A DNA stretch of 64,000 nt from Gordionus sp. m RMFG-2023 (GCF_954871325.1 NC_088775.1:10579561-10643560); one strand, 5' to 3'. Positions 35,401 to 47,589 are shown, counted from the stretch's first letter. A program made the numbers and translations. The notes: generated by a model not told the origin, from the sequence alone.

Positions 35401-36904
35401 AAAACAAAAAATAAATTTAATTATATTATTTCTATGAAACGCATGTGGTTCTATCCAAGATGAAAATGATGGTTCATATTCTTTAAGGTCATTATGCCCT
35501 ACAGGCTGGTGTATGCAAATAATATCGCAAAAATCAATAGAAAGGAATTATAAATTAATAAAACTTTTTAAGAAATCATAAATACATTTCTCAATGAGGT
35601 TGTCACAAGAGCAAAAAATTTATTACACCAATTAAAGCCTTATTTTTTAAGATGATGATAACAATATTTGAGAGAATATCCGGAAATCCAACATTTTTCA
35701 TAAAATTTAAAAAAAATTAAATATAAAATAAAAATCCTGATCAAAATTCAAGATGCAATATGATTGGATGATAGTTTCGATAAGAGGTGAACGCGAGCCG
35801 TGAAATTACGCGTGACCCATCGTGCCACGGTGGGTCACGGCGTGAGTGTGAATAAATTTTAAATTCCAAGGCGTGATTGGGCGTGAAAGGCCTTCCCAAA
35901 ATTTTCCCCGGCGTGATCGGGCGTGAACATAAATTTCCCGTGAATCACGGAAATTTTAATTTTTATAATTGTTTTTTTATAAATATAAATTTGCAATTTT
36001 ATAATTATATTATATATTTTCTTATTTAATTTAATTCTTTTTTAAAAAGAATAATTTATGAAAACTAAAAATCTTCCGCATTTTATAAACAACATCCGGT
36101 AACATTTCGTTAGTTTTATTTTCTTTTTATGTTTAGGTGTCATTTATCGAGACATTATGTTAAATTTTGCGTAAATTTTTTACAGAAAAGTCAGTTTTGT
36201 TTTTAAAGATTTTCGATCTTTATCTCATGAATACTATAAGTCCAAAAATACAATGAAATAAAATTTAAGATTTAAAGCATGATCAATAATAATTACTTGT
36301 CCATAATCACTGATATTTGGACGGATGACTATAAAAATATAAGTTTTTTAACCATTACAATTTTAAATTAAAAACATTTGTTTTGGCAAGGACAATGTAT
36401 GAAAAAAAACGTCAATATTAAAAGTGTAGTCAATTCAATTTTAGGAGAATATACAGAAGTAGAAAATAACTTAAATAAATGTATATGAGTGATAACGGAG
36501 CAAATTTTATAAGTGCATTCAAAGGATGAAACGCCATCATGTATATGCCATATACTAAATAATATTATGCATTATATTTTTGACAATTGTTTAACTGAAA
36601 TAGCCTTAAATATAAATGGTGTAAAAAAAATAGTACAATATTTCAAACAATCTACAGTTAATAGCAAACTAAGCAGGGTTGGGCAAATTTTCAGAAAATT
36701 GTATTCGGATAAAGATACAGATACTTTATAAAATTTTGTATTTAAGATACAAGATACTAGATACTTTAGAAAAATTTCAATAAGATATAAGATACAAGAT
36801 ACTTGTATTTTTTTTAAAAAAAAGTATCTAAGATACAAGATAAAATTTTTAAAAACTTTAAATAGTCAAAATTAAAATGTATAAAGCTTTATTTCTTATC
36901 TATA

Positions 36905-37210
36905 ATATAAATTTATAAAAAAATATTTAAAATAAATTGTAGAAAATAACAAATTTATTATAAAAGATAATGCGATATTCCATTTAATAATTATATAATT
37001 AGTGAATAATAATAAATCAGCATCTTAAATCAGCATTATTTTTTAATATTATTAATTATATAAATTTATAAAAAAATATTTAAAATAAATTGTAGAAAAT
37101 AACAAATTTATTATAAAAGATAATGCGATATTCCATTTAATAATTATATAATTAGTAAATAATAATAAATCAGCATCATAAATCAGCATTATTTTTTAAT
37201 ATTATTAATT
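36905..37210. repeat. 153-bp tandem duplication at the end of the middle hAT transposase
   Basis: Copy 1 (36905-37057) and copy 2 (37058-37210) differ at only a couple of sites. Copy 2 includes the last codons and stop of the minus-strand transposase (37176), so the duplication covers the 3' end of the gene and its UTR. Confidence 0.85.
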
Positions 37211-38702
37211 TTTCAAATGATTTATCGTTCAATCTTTGACGATTCGATCTATTAACCATATTAGCAAAGCTAAATAATCTTTCAACGGGGGCTGAGGAGG
37301 GTAATATTGTGTTATATTTAATAAATATTTCTTTTATATATTTATAACTATTTAACATATTTATACTCCGCATGCCATCTTTCATATAATTTAGTACCTC
37401 TATTTCAATATCATTTATTGAATTATTAGAATTGGATGTGGTACTTTTAAGGCAAAAGTAATCATCATCTTCATCAATTGAAGATTTTGTTGAAGTATTA
37501 ATTTCAATATTATTTTTAAAAACAATTAAAACTTCATGTAATAACAAATCTTGAAGGTATTTTTTTCTTTTTCACCATCAATCCAACGATTTTTAAAATA
37601 GGGATGAGAAATAGTTGCCAAAAAGGCACTTTTAACATTGTTATCAAAATCATATATATTTTTATATCTTTTATTTAAATAATTTTCTAGGCAACAGCTA
37701 ATGGTTTGCAAAATTGTAGATTGGTTTGAATTAAATTTGTAATTTTTTTAACGACATTTAAAATTGGAGCTGATTATCCATAATAGCAGTTGATTTCACT
37801 CTGTATTTTGTGAATCGCTATAGCCAATGGGGCCATTATATTGCAATATTCTTCTAAATATTGAATTTCAATATCTCTTAATTTAGGAAATTCTAATTTT
37901 TGACATAATTTAGTAAGTTCGCCTTTAAATTTTAATAAACTATGAAGACTATCATACAAACTATTCTATCTAGTGCAACAAGGTGTAAATAATTGTTTTC
38001 CTAAAACTGCTTTGATAAGTTCTGCAGTTTTAGGCCTATTATTTGCATTCCATAGCTTAGTACATTTAGCTATTGCAGGATGATGAATTTTAGAAATGTT
38101 AGGAGAATCCTTAATAGCTCTCTCAACATCTGTTGTGGCAATTTTATCGTATGGCACAAACAACGAATGTGTTGAGGCAATGTTATTGAGGTTTCTTTAA
38201 TAAACAAATAAATAATTTTATTTGAATAAAATTTTTTACAAAATTTACAATATCATAATAAATTTTAAAGAAGTATTAAATAATACTTTCAATGATTTCG
38301 AATTCTATACATTCATCATCATTGATGTCAAAGTCATTCTCTACAGCTTCCATAGAATATCCAAACTCCTTGAAAGCTTTCTTAAAGTTAGAGCCGTTAT
38401 CTGTAACAGTTGCTATAACTTTTTCGTCAATACCAAAGTCACGATGAATTTCTTTATTATGATCATCTTGAAGTACTTCAAAAAATTTGCCATTAAGTAT
38501 GCTTAGTTTAAATTTATTGTTATAATTTTCGGTTGAAGAATCATCTGAAGACGAAGATAAACATATTTTTCTATTTTCTTCTTCCATAATTTTAAAATAG
38601 ATAGATATAAAACGATTCAAATATGGTAGTTCTAATTATTAGCAAATTGTTATATGATGACCAACGTCATATATCAAAAATTATTTTAAAATATCTAAAT
38701 TT

Positions 38703-39783
38703 TAGTGCTGTAAACATTTTTAAAAAAATCGAACGCGTTCGCGTTCAACGTTCATTGACAAAAATCGAACGCGTTCACGTTCACGTTCAAATTCAAAAAA
38801 AGGAACGCGTTAAAGTTCATGAACGCGTTCATACGTTCAAAATTTTATAATAAATTTTTTTTAAATTTAATTTGATATAAATAAATGCCTTATATTTTTC
38901 AACACAATATATTAGCCATGATAAAAAATCATAGTTTTATTTTGATAATATAATTATAAATACAATATAAAAGAGCGATAAAAAAATAAATTTATAAAAA
39001 AATTTTCTTATTAATTTTTAATAATAATTGCTTTTCAAAATTTTCATCTGATAGGCATGAACGCTTGTCAGTTAATACAGCGTTAGCTATACTAAAAACT
39101 CGCTCAACAGGGGCAGATGAAGGGATTGCGGTGTTATACTTGATAAATAATTCTTTTAAAAGGGGGAATTTATTAAAAACATTTAATGTTTTATCCATTG
39201 TTTCAAAAAATTGAGCTATGTTATCATCCTCCAATCTGCCCTCTTCTTCCTCGTCAAAAAAAAAAGATATCTCGAAATTGATTTTAAAAGAGTGAAATAT
39301 TTTTTATATTTGGGCCATGGTAATTCTAATTCATCTAATATTGAATTTTGATTTTCAGAATCTGATGATGAAATATTTATATCCATGCAAATGCTAATCT
39401 ATTAAATTAAAATATAAAATATTCAAATTAATAAACTTTAATCTTATCTTCTCTAGCAGTAGCACGTTATGGTACGTTAATTGCAATATGAAAGAGGAAA
39501 AAGTAAAAACAGCTGATTAAAAAATATAAGACTTTTTTGTTAAAAAATTGGATTAAATATTAATTTTTCAAATAAATAAAAATCTAAGACTTTTTTGTTA
39601 AAAAATGCGGATTATTATTAATTTTTCAAATAAATAAAAATAAAAAGTGTTTTTAAAATTGAACGAACGTAAAATTGAACGCGTTCATCAAAGAAAAGGA
39701 ACGCGTTCACGTTCAAAGTTCGTCAAAAAAAAAGGAACGCCGTTCATCACCTTTTTTCAAAAAAACGAACTTCGACAACACTA
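38703..39783 (-). mobile_element. Inner hAT transposon, inserted in the middle one
   Basis: A perfect 8-bp duplication, CTAAATTT, at 38695-38702 and 39784-39791. Ends are TAGTGCTGTAAACATTT and (reversed) TAGTGTTGTCGAAGTTCG. Both subterminal regions carry repeated GAACGCGTTC palindromes. Only the C-terminal transposase survives (minus, 38992-39234: KYNTAIPSSAPVERVFSIAN, then VLTDKRSCLSDENFEKQLLL), closely resembling the middle element's C-terminus. At 1.08 kb it is an internally deleted copy. Confidence 0.92.
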
Positions 39784-41795
39784 CTAAATTTTGATTAAAT
39801 TTTTCATTTAAATCTTAAAACAATATCATTTTAAATTTTAATACTATTTAAATTAACCAATATAAATTTTTTTTAAAGTATCTGTATCTTTTTGAATACA
39901 AAGTTGGTTAAGATACGAATACTTTTAAATAATATGTATCTTAGCTACTGGAAACAAGATACTTTCCAAAATTTTAAAAAGATACAAGATACACTTGTAT
40001 CTTAGATACAAATATCAGCGATACTGCCCAACCCTGAAACTATGCCACACCCTTAAACAAGATGTAATAACGAGAATAACAAGATGGAATTCTGTATATA
40101 TCATGATATAGTTTCTTAAAATAATATTCTGAAATAGAGGTGTACTTGTTTAGCAAGCAAGAATTAAAAAGATTAACCACCATTAATATCAGCATCATAC
40201 GATAGTTAGATAAATTTTTATCAATATTTATAGAATAATCAGAAATCTGTAAGCAGATTCTCGTCCCACAATAAATGAAGTTTGTCTATGGAAACAAAAA
40301 TTAGTAAAATTTTGTTAACCTTCTGAACGTGATACAATAATAATCAAAACCTTAAAATACAGAACAAGATTTCTTTTAAAAGATTATTATGCAGCCACTA
40401 CATAAGGTAGGCTTAATTCTAGATCCGAATTTCAAAAGACTTAAGTTTTTAATAAAAGAAGAAAAGGATGATATATATAAAACAATCTTAAAAATGCTAA
40501 ATGATATAAAATTAGATGATATGCATAAGTCGATGCCAACTATCATTTATAACTTTCCTAACTTATCCTAAACTCATAAAAAACCTTATATTCTAAAGGG
40601 TCAATACCAACTATCATTTATAACTTTCCTAATTCATCCTACACTCATAAAAGATATATTCTAAATATAAAATTTAGATTTCTAGATGATTCTGATGAAG
40701 CATCAATCACCGATGAAAGCTGTGAGGATGAACTTAAAAGATTCATATAAGATAAATAACAAGACAATATTTTGAAGTTTTGGAAGTAGGAATATTCATT
40801 TCCTTTTTTGAGAAAATTATCGTTGTCAGCTGCAAGTTCGGCTTCTAGTGAAAGGTTATTTTATGTAGCCAATCTCTTATTAGAAGAAAGACGTACACAA
40901 TTGAAATAAAAAAAGATGAACATTCTTCTTTTTCTTAATAATTACGATTTATAGATTATATTTATTTTTTGTTATTAATATGAATTATGAAATTAGAGAA
41001 ATAAATAGAATGAATTCAAAAAATTGTAAAATTATAGCAATAGCTTTGAAAAATTTAAAAACACCGTGAATTTTCGGGCGTGACGGGCGTGACGGGCGTG
41101 AATCAATATATTGCTTTTCGTGAGCGGGCGGGTCGGGTCAAAATTTTTTGTGGTAAGCGTGAATGGGCGTGAATTTTTTATTGCCACCGTGAGCGGGCGG
41201 GCGGTGAATGAAAAATTAGGCCCGCGCCCACCTCTAGTTTTGATAATTTTTGAAGATATTAATATAAGGACATCGAAATTAAATCTAGAGAGGCCCCTTT
41301 TAAAGCGACTGAAAATAACGCTTTTAAAATTCAAAGAAAGTTCGAAATGCCATCATTTTGGTACAGTTGATAAATATTATAAAGAAATTTATCATGAAGT
41401 TTAAGATCTTATAATTACAAATGTTAAAAATATTTTTAACAAACCTGGAATGGATTATTTAATTAATTTGGAGCAATTTGCGATGATGGAAATCATGTTT
41501 CCGTAATCTACGAAATGATTTTGAAATGAATCACCCAATTCCTCGTAGAGATATGTTTTTGAACTTCAAAGTTGGAAAAATATACATTAAGCTCTTTAAA
41601 GTCCATCATAAACATATTAAAAGAAGAAAGTAAAAATTACCCGTAAGTGCTAGTTTTCCAGAATAACCGTTTTCAGGATTCACACGTCCTAAACGACTAA
41701 ATCATATCGCAATTTTAAATGTTAATAAAGAAAATGCCAAAAAAATTTGATTTAAATGTGATAATAAATATTATTATGGGTTACGATATATGATG

Positions 41796-42020
41796 TTATA
41801 CCACTTGCTAAATAACGATCAAAATTAATTAAAATACATGAGACCGATTTATTTTTTTGATATATATTGATGGAATCACTTGGTCGAGTCCTATCCACTA
41901 TACATCATCCCCCCAAGGACGGAACCGCCAAGTTGGCTTAAGAAAAAATAACTTGACCCTTTCTGGACTCGAATCCAGAATCATCAAGTCGTGAAACACG
42001 TACTGAACTAACTAAGCCAA
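41796..42020 (-). repeat. tRNA-derived SINE-like unit, minus-strand copy
   Basis: Reversed, it contains an A-box-like TTAGTTAGTTCAGTACGTG and a B box GGATTCGAGTCC (41966-41977), the internal pol III promoter pattern, followed by an unrelated tail ending near TTTAGCAAGTGG. It aligns with the plus-strand copy at 42100-42340 along its full length. Confidence 0.65.
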
Positions 42021-42025
42021 ATAGA

Positions 42026-42345
42026 GTAATGATGCATAGGGTTAAACGTTATTTTATGTTTTACTAAAATATTAGAAAACATTGCAATTTTATCCTTATA
42101 TACAATTTTGAAAGCGTATGTGCTAGTCGGTTTAGTACGTGTATCACATTTCGATGGTTCTGTTTTCGAATCCAGCAAGGGTCATGGTTTATTCTTAAGA
42201 GAGCTTGTGGTTCGGTTTTTGTAGTAGATCGGACTCGACCACGTGCTTCCGTCAATATATATTAAAAAAAAATAAATGGGTCTTATTACATTTTGAAATT
42301 TTGGTCGTTGTTTAACAAGTGGGCTAACTTAGATATCATTAACCG
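42026..42345 (+). repeat. tRNA-derived SINE-like unit, plus-strand copy with 5' head module
   Basis: Begins with a head (GTAATGATGCATAGGGTTAA to about 42110), then an A-box-like TAGTCGGTTTAGTACGTG, a B box TTTTCGAATCC (42162-42172) and a tail ending GTTGTTTAACAAGTGGGC. It is not a functional tRNA: the anticodon arm and acceptor pairing are not convincing. Confidence 0.6.
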
Positions 42346-42354
42346 GCCCAAATA

Positions 42355-42448
42355 AATGTTTTTGTATATAAGGATAAAATTATAACGCTCTCTAATATTT
42401 TAATAAAACACAAAAAAATCAATAACGTTTAACGCTATGCATCATTAC
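42355..42448 (-). repeat. Inverted copy of the SINE-like head module
   Basis: Reversed, it reads GTAATGATGCATAGCGTTAA... through TTTTATCCTTATATACAAA and matches 42026-42110 over about 90 bp. With the units at 41796-42345 it makes a locus of alternating inverted modules. Confidence 0.7.
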
Positions 42449-42539
42449 TTTATAATTAAGAAGAGACACTATTTACCTTAAAAATATATCGGCATTTATT
42501 ATATTATATCATTCACGAATTAAATCAAATATTATTTAG

Positions 42540-42585
42540 TAGTGCTGCAAACATTTCTAAATATTTTGAAATGTTTACAGCATTA
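42540..42585. mobile_element. 46-bp palindromic minimal hAT derivative
   Basis: TAGTGCTGCAAACATTTC, then about 10 bp, then the inverse of TAATGCTGTAAACATTTC. The termini match those of the inner hAT at 38703. Flanking octamers TTATTTAG (42532-42539) and TTATTTAT (42586-42593) agree at 7 of 8, as expected for an hAT target duplication. Confidence 0.7.
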
Positions 42586-42593
42586 TTATTTAT

Positions 42594-43315
42594 TTAGTCA
42601 TTTATATTATAAAAAATTTCAGGGAAATAAAATATAAGATTTTCCCAGCTATTTTTTTTACATTGAATTTGATTAGATTTTTTTTCAAGTCTTGAACATA
42701 TCTTTAAAAAAAACTCAGCCCCCATAGACATATTTATAAGTTGCCTTCTGCTAAATTATATAATAAAAATTTTTTTTCTAAAGCAATCAGAAACGGAATC
42801 AAATCAAAGCACTCGAAATTTTTATCATAATATCGATCAATTTGCTTTATATTAAATTTGAAAATGACTGTTAAACTCGAATTAAAGCAAAAAAATAGTA
42901 TAAATAAATTTAAAAAAATAATAATGTCAAACTTAATTGAGATTTTTGACGTTCCATAATCAATAAAGGAAACGAAACTATTACTAAAAAGTTTTGTTTA
43001 TATACAAATTATTAAATGAGTAGATATTTTTATACTAGAAAATATTATTTTAAGAGTTATTAAAATAAAGTATAACATAATTAAGAATTTTATAAAAAGC
43101 TACTTCCACAATAAGTCAAAGTAATTTACTACATATAAATAAATCATAAACTATAAGTTTATAAAAGTATTTTATATAAATAGGGAGATGATATTGCAAA
43201 TTTAAATAACATATAAATAAATAATATGTTTTAATTCAATTGAGAAGAAAAATATAAATAAATGAAAAAGTAATTTTTCCTTGATTGGCAAAGGGTAAAA
43301 AATATCTATCTCCCA
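42594..43315. other. A+T-rich intergenic stretch
   Basis: No coding, RNA or repeat structure recognised. Confidence 0.4.
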
Positions 43316-43860
43316 CCTTCGCCACTACTAGTGAAGGTCAAGGTCCGACCTTTAACCTAGACCGGAACGATATACAAGGGTCGGGCCACGTTATACAAAA
43401 GACTGGTGTCTTTAAATTTATTTTGTTATTTTAAACATATTTTCTTTTTTCCCTGACTGAATTCTTATTTTATTAAGTATAAAAGTATTTTATTATAACA
43501 ACATCAAATGAATATGAATATTATAATAAATAATACAGACATTTAATTTAAAAGTAAAATACTTTTATGACAAACTTCTTTTTCATAGTATATTGCATGA
43601 ATAAAAATAAACTTAAAAAAAGAATCATAAAAACTAAAGTTAACTCCTCCAAAGTGATTCAAAATAAAATAATACATAAAAATTAAATGAAAAATTATAT
43701 GAATTGAATAGTAAGACAAATTAATATTAAAAGGTCCGGACCGAAAATAATTAAAAGACCGGTCGACTGAGGTCCTCAAAGTGGTCCCAGTCATTCGATC
43801 CAGTTCCAGTCGAGGGTTGATAGAACCTGAATCAGTCACCTGATCGTTGATCCTCATTAT
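43316..43860. repeat. Probable non-autonomous transposon with GGTCCG/ACCGG words
   Basis: The left segment (AGGTCCGACC, TAGACCGGAACG, GGTCGGGCC at about 43340-43390) and the right segment (AGGTCCGGACCGAAAATAAT, AGACCGGTCGACTGAGGTCC at about 43732-43830) share words in opposite sense around an A+T-rich core. Terminal repeats and duplication were not resolved. Confidence 0.4.
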
Positions 43861-43976
43861 TTGCCACCACATATTTAAAAAGATGATATCATTATTAGTT
43901 TTATACGAGGCAAAACTTCCCCATGGAATGGAGTAAGACGACTCGAAAGAAAAGAGGAATAGGCGTCTCTGTTAAC

Positions 43977-44090
43977 CGCCGAATCCCTCCCCATAATAAG
44001 AAGAAACGGTGTGTCCATTAAGAATTTGTCTCTGAGCTATAATAGCGAAGATTCTACTAGCCAATTCATCGAGATTGTTTCGAATATTGT
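43977..44090 (-). CDS. Possible exon, unrecognised
   Basis: A locally G+C-richer stretch. On the minus strand it follows a TAAATAAG acceptor-like site and reads NLDELASRIFAIIAQRQILN then GHTVSSYYGEGF before a GTTAAC donor-like site and an in-frame stop. A second minus frame is also open, so neither the frame nor the coding status is certain. No family recognised. Confidence 0.2.
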
Positions 44091-44549
44091 CTTATTTATT
44101 TTATCTTAAAAGATTTCAAAAAACTAGAGGAGATAACTTCTTTTTATCAAAGACAGGTTTAATAAGTATATGTTTCTTTTGGTTAAATATAATATATAAT
44201 CTGTTATCCTCTCTCTTGTAGCTATGATTGGTTAAACAAGTATCTACAAAGTAAGGAGAAGAGTGTAGAAATTTTTTTCCCATTTCTAACTTAAAGTGTA
44301 AATAGTTTTCAGAATAAAGAATAATTTTCATTTGTTTTAGTTTTATCAAGTAGAGCGAATTTCTCTTATAAGGAAAAATTTATTAAATAAATAAGGGAAA
44401 AGAAATTAGAGATTAAATTTAATTAATTGTAGAGATAATTTTTTCTGTATAACGTAGCCAACAAAATTTACTTGTATCCGTAAGAATTGTAGCACAACAC
44501 TATTAGGAAACATCAAGAGTTGCCTTAAATCCACAACAAATATAACCTA

Positions 44550-44640
44550 GGACAGGGGATATAAGCCCGGGGTTGGACTGCAAAGCCCATCCCGGTTCCC
44601 GGACAGGTCTGAAAAAATTTATCTGGGCTAATTATATCTT
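44550..44640. repeat. Orphan hAT-like terminus
   Basis: CAGGGGATATAAGCCCGGGG followed by CCCATCCCGGTTCCCGGACA. This is the layout of an hAT end with CCCGG subterminal words. No partner end found. Confidence 0.35.
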
Positions 44641-44649
44641 GCATATCGT

Positions 44650-47215
44650 AAACAAAAAATATATAATTAATAAAATAGCATGGAATTCATGGTTTCGCCG
44701 TTATTCTGGTATTAATATTTTTCCAAACTCCAAAGTGATATATTTTATTTATTTAAAAAAAACAAACTATATTTATGTTGGAGAGAAACCATATTTTTTT
44801 TTTCTCGCCAATTAAATATAATTGTATGAATTTTTATAATAAAATATCTTAAATGTAATCTATTCTAATTATTATACTCTTTATATAATTTATATAATTT
44901 ATGGTATCTAAATTTTGAAATAAAGGTTAGCCGCGGGATAATAAAATATTATTTAGAGGCAAAGACTGTTTGAATGTTTATTCTAGGTCGTTAAGTTCAC
45001 AACTGTGTTTTCTCAAAAAATTTATCTCTACATAATAAGGTGGCCCTAAAGCTTAAATAACTGAGAATAATTTTTAAATTCATTAATTTGTTGGTAAAAT
45101 TTTTAAATACTATTTTAGTAGACTACATAGATATTAAGAAAAGCAACAAGTTAGTTAATAACTATTGTGTTGTGTATTGAATGTTAGTTTTAAAATGATA
45201 GGAAAAATATTTTGGCTTTTGCACACGATATTAATATTCTATTCAGCTAGAAAGATAGAATAAAAATTACAATAAAATGGAATTGTTGGTAAGTTTTTAA
45301 TAGCCGGCCATCCTGTTTTAACAATTTAATGTCTTTTAAAACATCTTACAATATATTTATGTCTTAACGCCCTTTTTAAGTTATTCATTTGTAAGATAAA
45401 GAGTTATAATATAGATATATAAATTATTAATATGTGAATAAGTATATTTAAATTATACTAGTTTTTTAAATTAAAAATGACCTATATTAGAGATTTTTGT
45501 GGGAGATTTCTCTCAGTTACAGAAGTAGTTCCTAAATAAATATGGAAGGGACCACGAAATGCGGGTTAATTTAAATCGTAAAATTTATTAATATGATGAT
45601 TATAAGATGAGATAGTTTTGATAATTTCTTGATTAAAAAAGGTCTAAAAAAGTTGAACGGATTTTCAGATATAATATATAATTATTCATTAATATATAGA
45701 TTATTTTATAATTTTATCATTAGTTTGAAATGAAATTATAATATATATTTCTGAAATTTTATTGAATTCAAAAATTTTCTTATTATATTATTTATTTAAA
45801 TCGCTTCATCTGATCAAAAATAATTAAAAAATATGTAGGAAAATGAAATGAAAATAATCTCGAATTGATAATATCGTTTCTTTCGAAATTTAAGAAATAT
45901 TATTAATATTAAATAAAAATAAAGGTAAATTAATTGTATATATTTTTCGTCTAACAACTAGAGGGTAAAAAGATAACTTGTTAGTGTTAACTTTGGAAAT
46001 GATTGATATTTTTAAAATATTTTAATTACAAATATTAATTTTTTAATTAATTATATTTTAGTTACTATTTTTTTTATAAAGTAACGTCAAAGTATCGAAA
46101 GCGACTTTTTAAAACTAGGAGCCATTAGCTTGTTACTTTTTTTTTTTAAATAGCTTTATGATATGCATTGGCTAAATTAAATTAGAGAAAGTCATTTTTT
46201 TTATTTAAATTAATCAAATCCTCTACAAGTTATACTATATGAAATAAAATTTTCAAGAAAATTAAATTAAATTGTTTGTTTTTTAAATATCGTCTAAAAT
46301 TTTGTTATAATATAAAAATGGTATGGAAAAGGTAATTCATAATAAAAATAAACAGGGATCCGCACCTTATTTATAGAGGTTTCGGTTCGGTTAAGGTTTA
46401 AAATTCAAATTTGTCTAAAATAAAAATACACAAAGATGCGCATAAACGGAAATTGATTTGAGAAAATATATAATATAGACGTTAAAATACACAATAAAAT
46501 AAAGTATAATAAACTTCTAAGATTCAACAGTAAAAATATGAATTAGTATAATGTCTAAAATGTGTGAAAGTCCATAATATTTATTTAAATAAGATTTTAT
46601 ATTTCTAAAATTGTAATGGCATATTTTTTAGTCAACCGAATCTAAATAAATCATGTTACTATATATTAAATGAAAATTATTTTATCATGAAAATTTTACT
46701 TATCTTCATAAGAAAATTTTGGAGGCAAGATAAACCTATCTACCCCCAAAATATTATAACTTCCCACCCTCTTACACTTATCCCCCGAGAGATACATGTA
46801 GGGAAACTCAAATAACCCCCTCCCCGTTTAAATAAGCAGTATTCAATTATTGCGAAATAAAACATTTATCTTTTGACCCAGTTAAACATAGTAGGGAAAA
46901 ATGTTTCACGAAAGAATATTTCAGAGCTTTACTTTTGCTCACTCCTAAAGATAGCAACTTGAATCCTAATAAAATTTGAATAAAACAACCTAAACTCCTG
47001 TAAGTTGTTTTGCAATTCCTTTATAGTATATAAGCAATGCTGTAGCTTTGAGAGGAAGAATTTGGAGGATAGGCCACCCTCTAAAACTTTCCAAACCTAA
47101 AAATATATTCAAATTTTATTTTGGGGTTATAAATGAATTGTAACTCTAAAAAAGTATAAATAGATGAACGGAGTACCCTAGCCAAAATAGGCCTTCAATA
47201 CACTAGACCAGCCTA
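44650..47215. other. Intergenic stretch without recognised genes
   Basis: A+T-rich. At 46349-46400 an orphan hAT-like end reads CAGGGATCCGCACC with GGTTTCGGTTCGG words, related to the element at 62625. C-rich patches at 46735-46830 may be further transposon debris. No supported exon. Confidence 0.3.
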
Positions 47216-47221
47216 CATCAG

Positions 47222-47375
47222 GCGGTACGCAGAAAATAATTTTCCCGAAAAAATTTCCCTTGATAAAAATTTCCCGAAAAAAAACCCAGGAAAATCCCTT
47301 ATAAAAATTTATAATTTTTAGATTTGAAAAAATAAAAAGTGAAGAATCATTCCTCGGGAAAACCCCGATTAACTT
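47222..47375. repeat. TTCCC-word transposon terminus
   Basis: GGTACGCAGAAAATAATTTT then repeated TTTCCCGAAAAAA words. It corresponds to the reversed right end of the element at 6104-6308 (GGTAAGCGGGAAATAATTCC). Confidence 0.45.
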
Positions 47376-47589
47376 TAATTTTTTTTATAAATATCAAAAA
47401 TAACACTGCCGCCAAAGATACAAATTTTTTTTCGAATTTGGCAAATTGGTAAAAATAATTAAAAATAATGTTAATGATTTCAGTGAAGATGAAATATAGG
47501 AAAATAACAATTGTCATATTATTTTTTAAACTGTATTTTGAAGAAAATAAGTAAATATTTAAACATAATTTTTATATATTATGATTTAA

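Larger units (their letters stand above)
36674..40036 (-). mobile_element. Middle hAT transposon, inserted in the outer one
   Basis: Ends CAGGGTTGGGCAAATTTTC and (reversed) CAGGGTTGGGCAGTATCGC. Octamers AAACTAAG (36666-36673) and AAACTATG (40037-40044) agree at 7 of 8. Subterminal arrays repeat AGATACAAGATAC. Minus-strand transposase pieces run from 38620 down to 37176: ATVTDNGSNFKKAF, then DVERAIKDSPNI, IAIHKIQSEINCYYG, and the C-terminal KYNTILPSSAPVERLFSFAN. Several stops and frameshifts, so inactive. It is opposite in orientation to its host element. Confidence 0.92.
35782..41236 (+). mobile_element. Outer hAT transposon of a three-level nest
   Basis: Ends AAGAGGTGAACGCGAGCC and (reversed) TAGAGGTGGGCGCGGGCC are inverted repeats. 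The flanking octamers GTTTCGAT (35774-35781) and GTTTTGAT (41237-41244) agree at 7 of 8 positions. Both subterminal regions repeat GGGCGTGA. Plus-strand transposase relics lie on both sides of the inner insertion: SIITDIWTDDYKNISFLTIT (about 36285) and CHILNNIMHYIFDNCL (about 36540) to the left; LILDPNFKRLKFLI (40389 onward) and ASSASSERLFYVANLLLEER (about 40840) to the right. The reading frame has many stops. A tandem duplication of about 70 bp lies at 40540-40660. Confidence 0.9.

Noticed and set aside
42100-42190. Functional tRNA gene
   Set aside because: A- and B-box-like words are present, but the cloverleaf stems do not pair well and the unit occurs in several copies with a tail, so a SINE-like repeat fits better.
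45197-45300. Short signal-peptide-like frame (MIGKIFWLLHTILIFYSARK) and a nearby GTAAGT donor
   Set aside because: Only 22 codons, hydrophobic by A+T bias, and the donor follows a different ATG; no downstream exon recognised.
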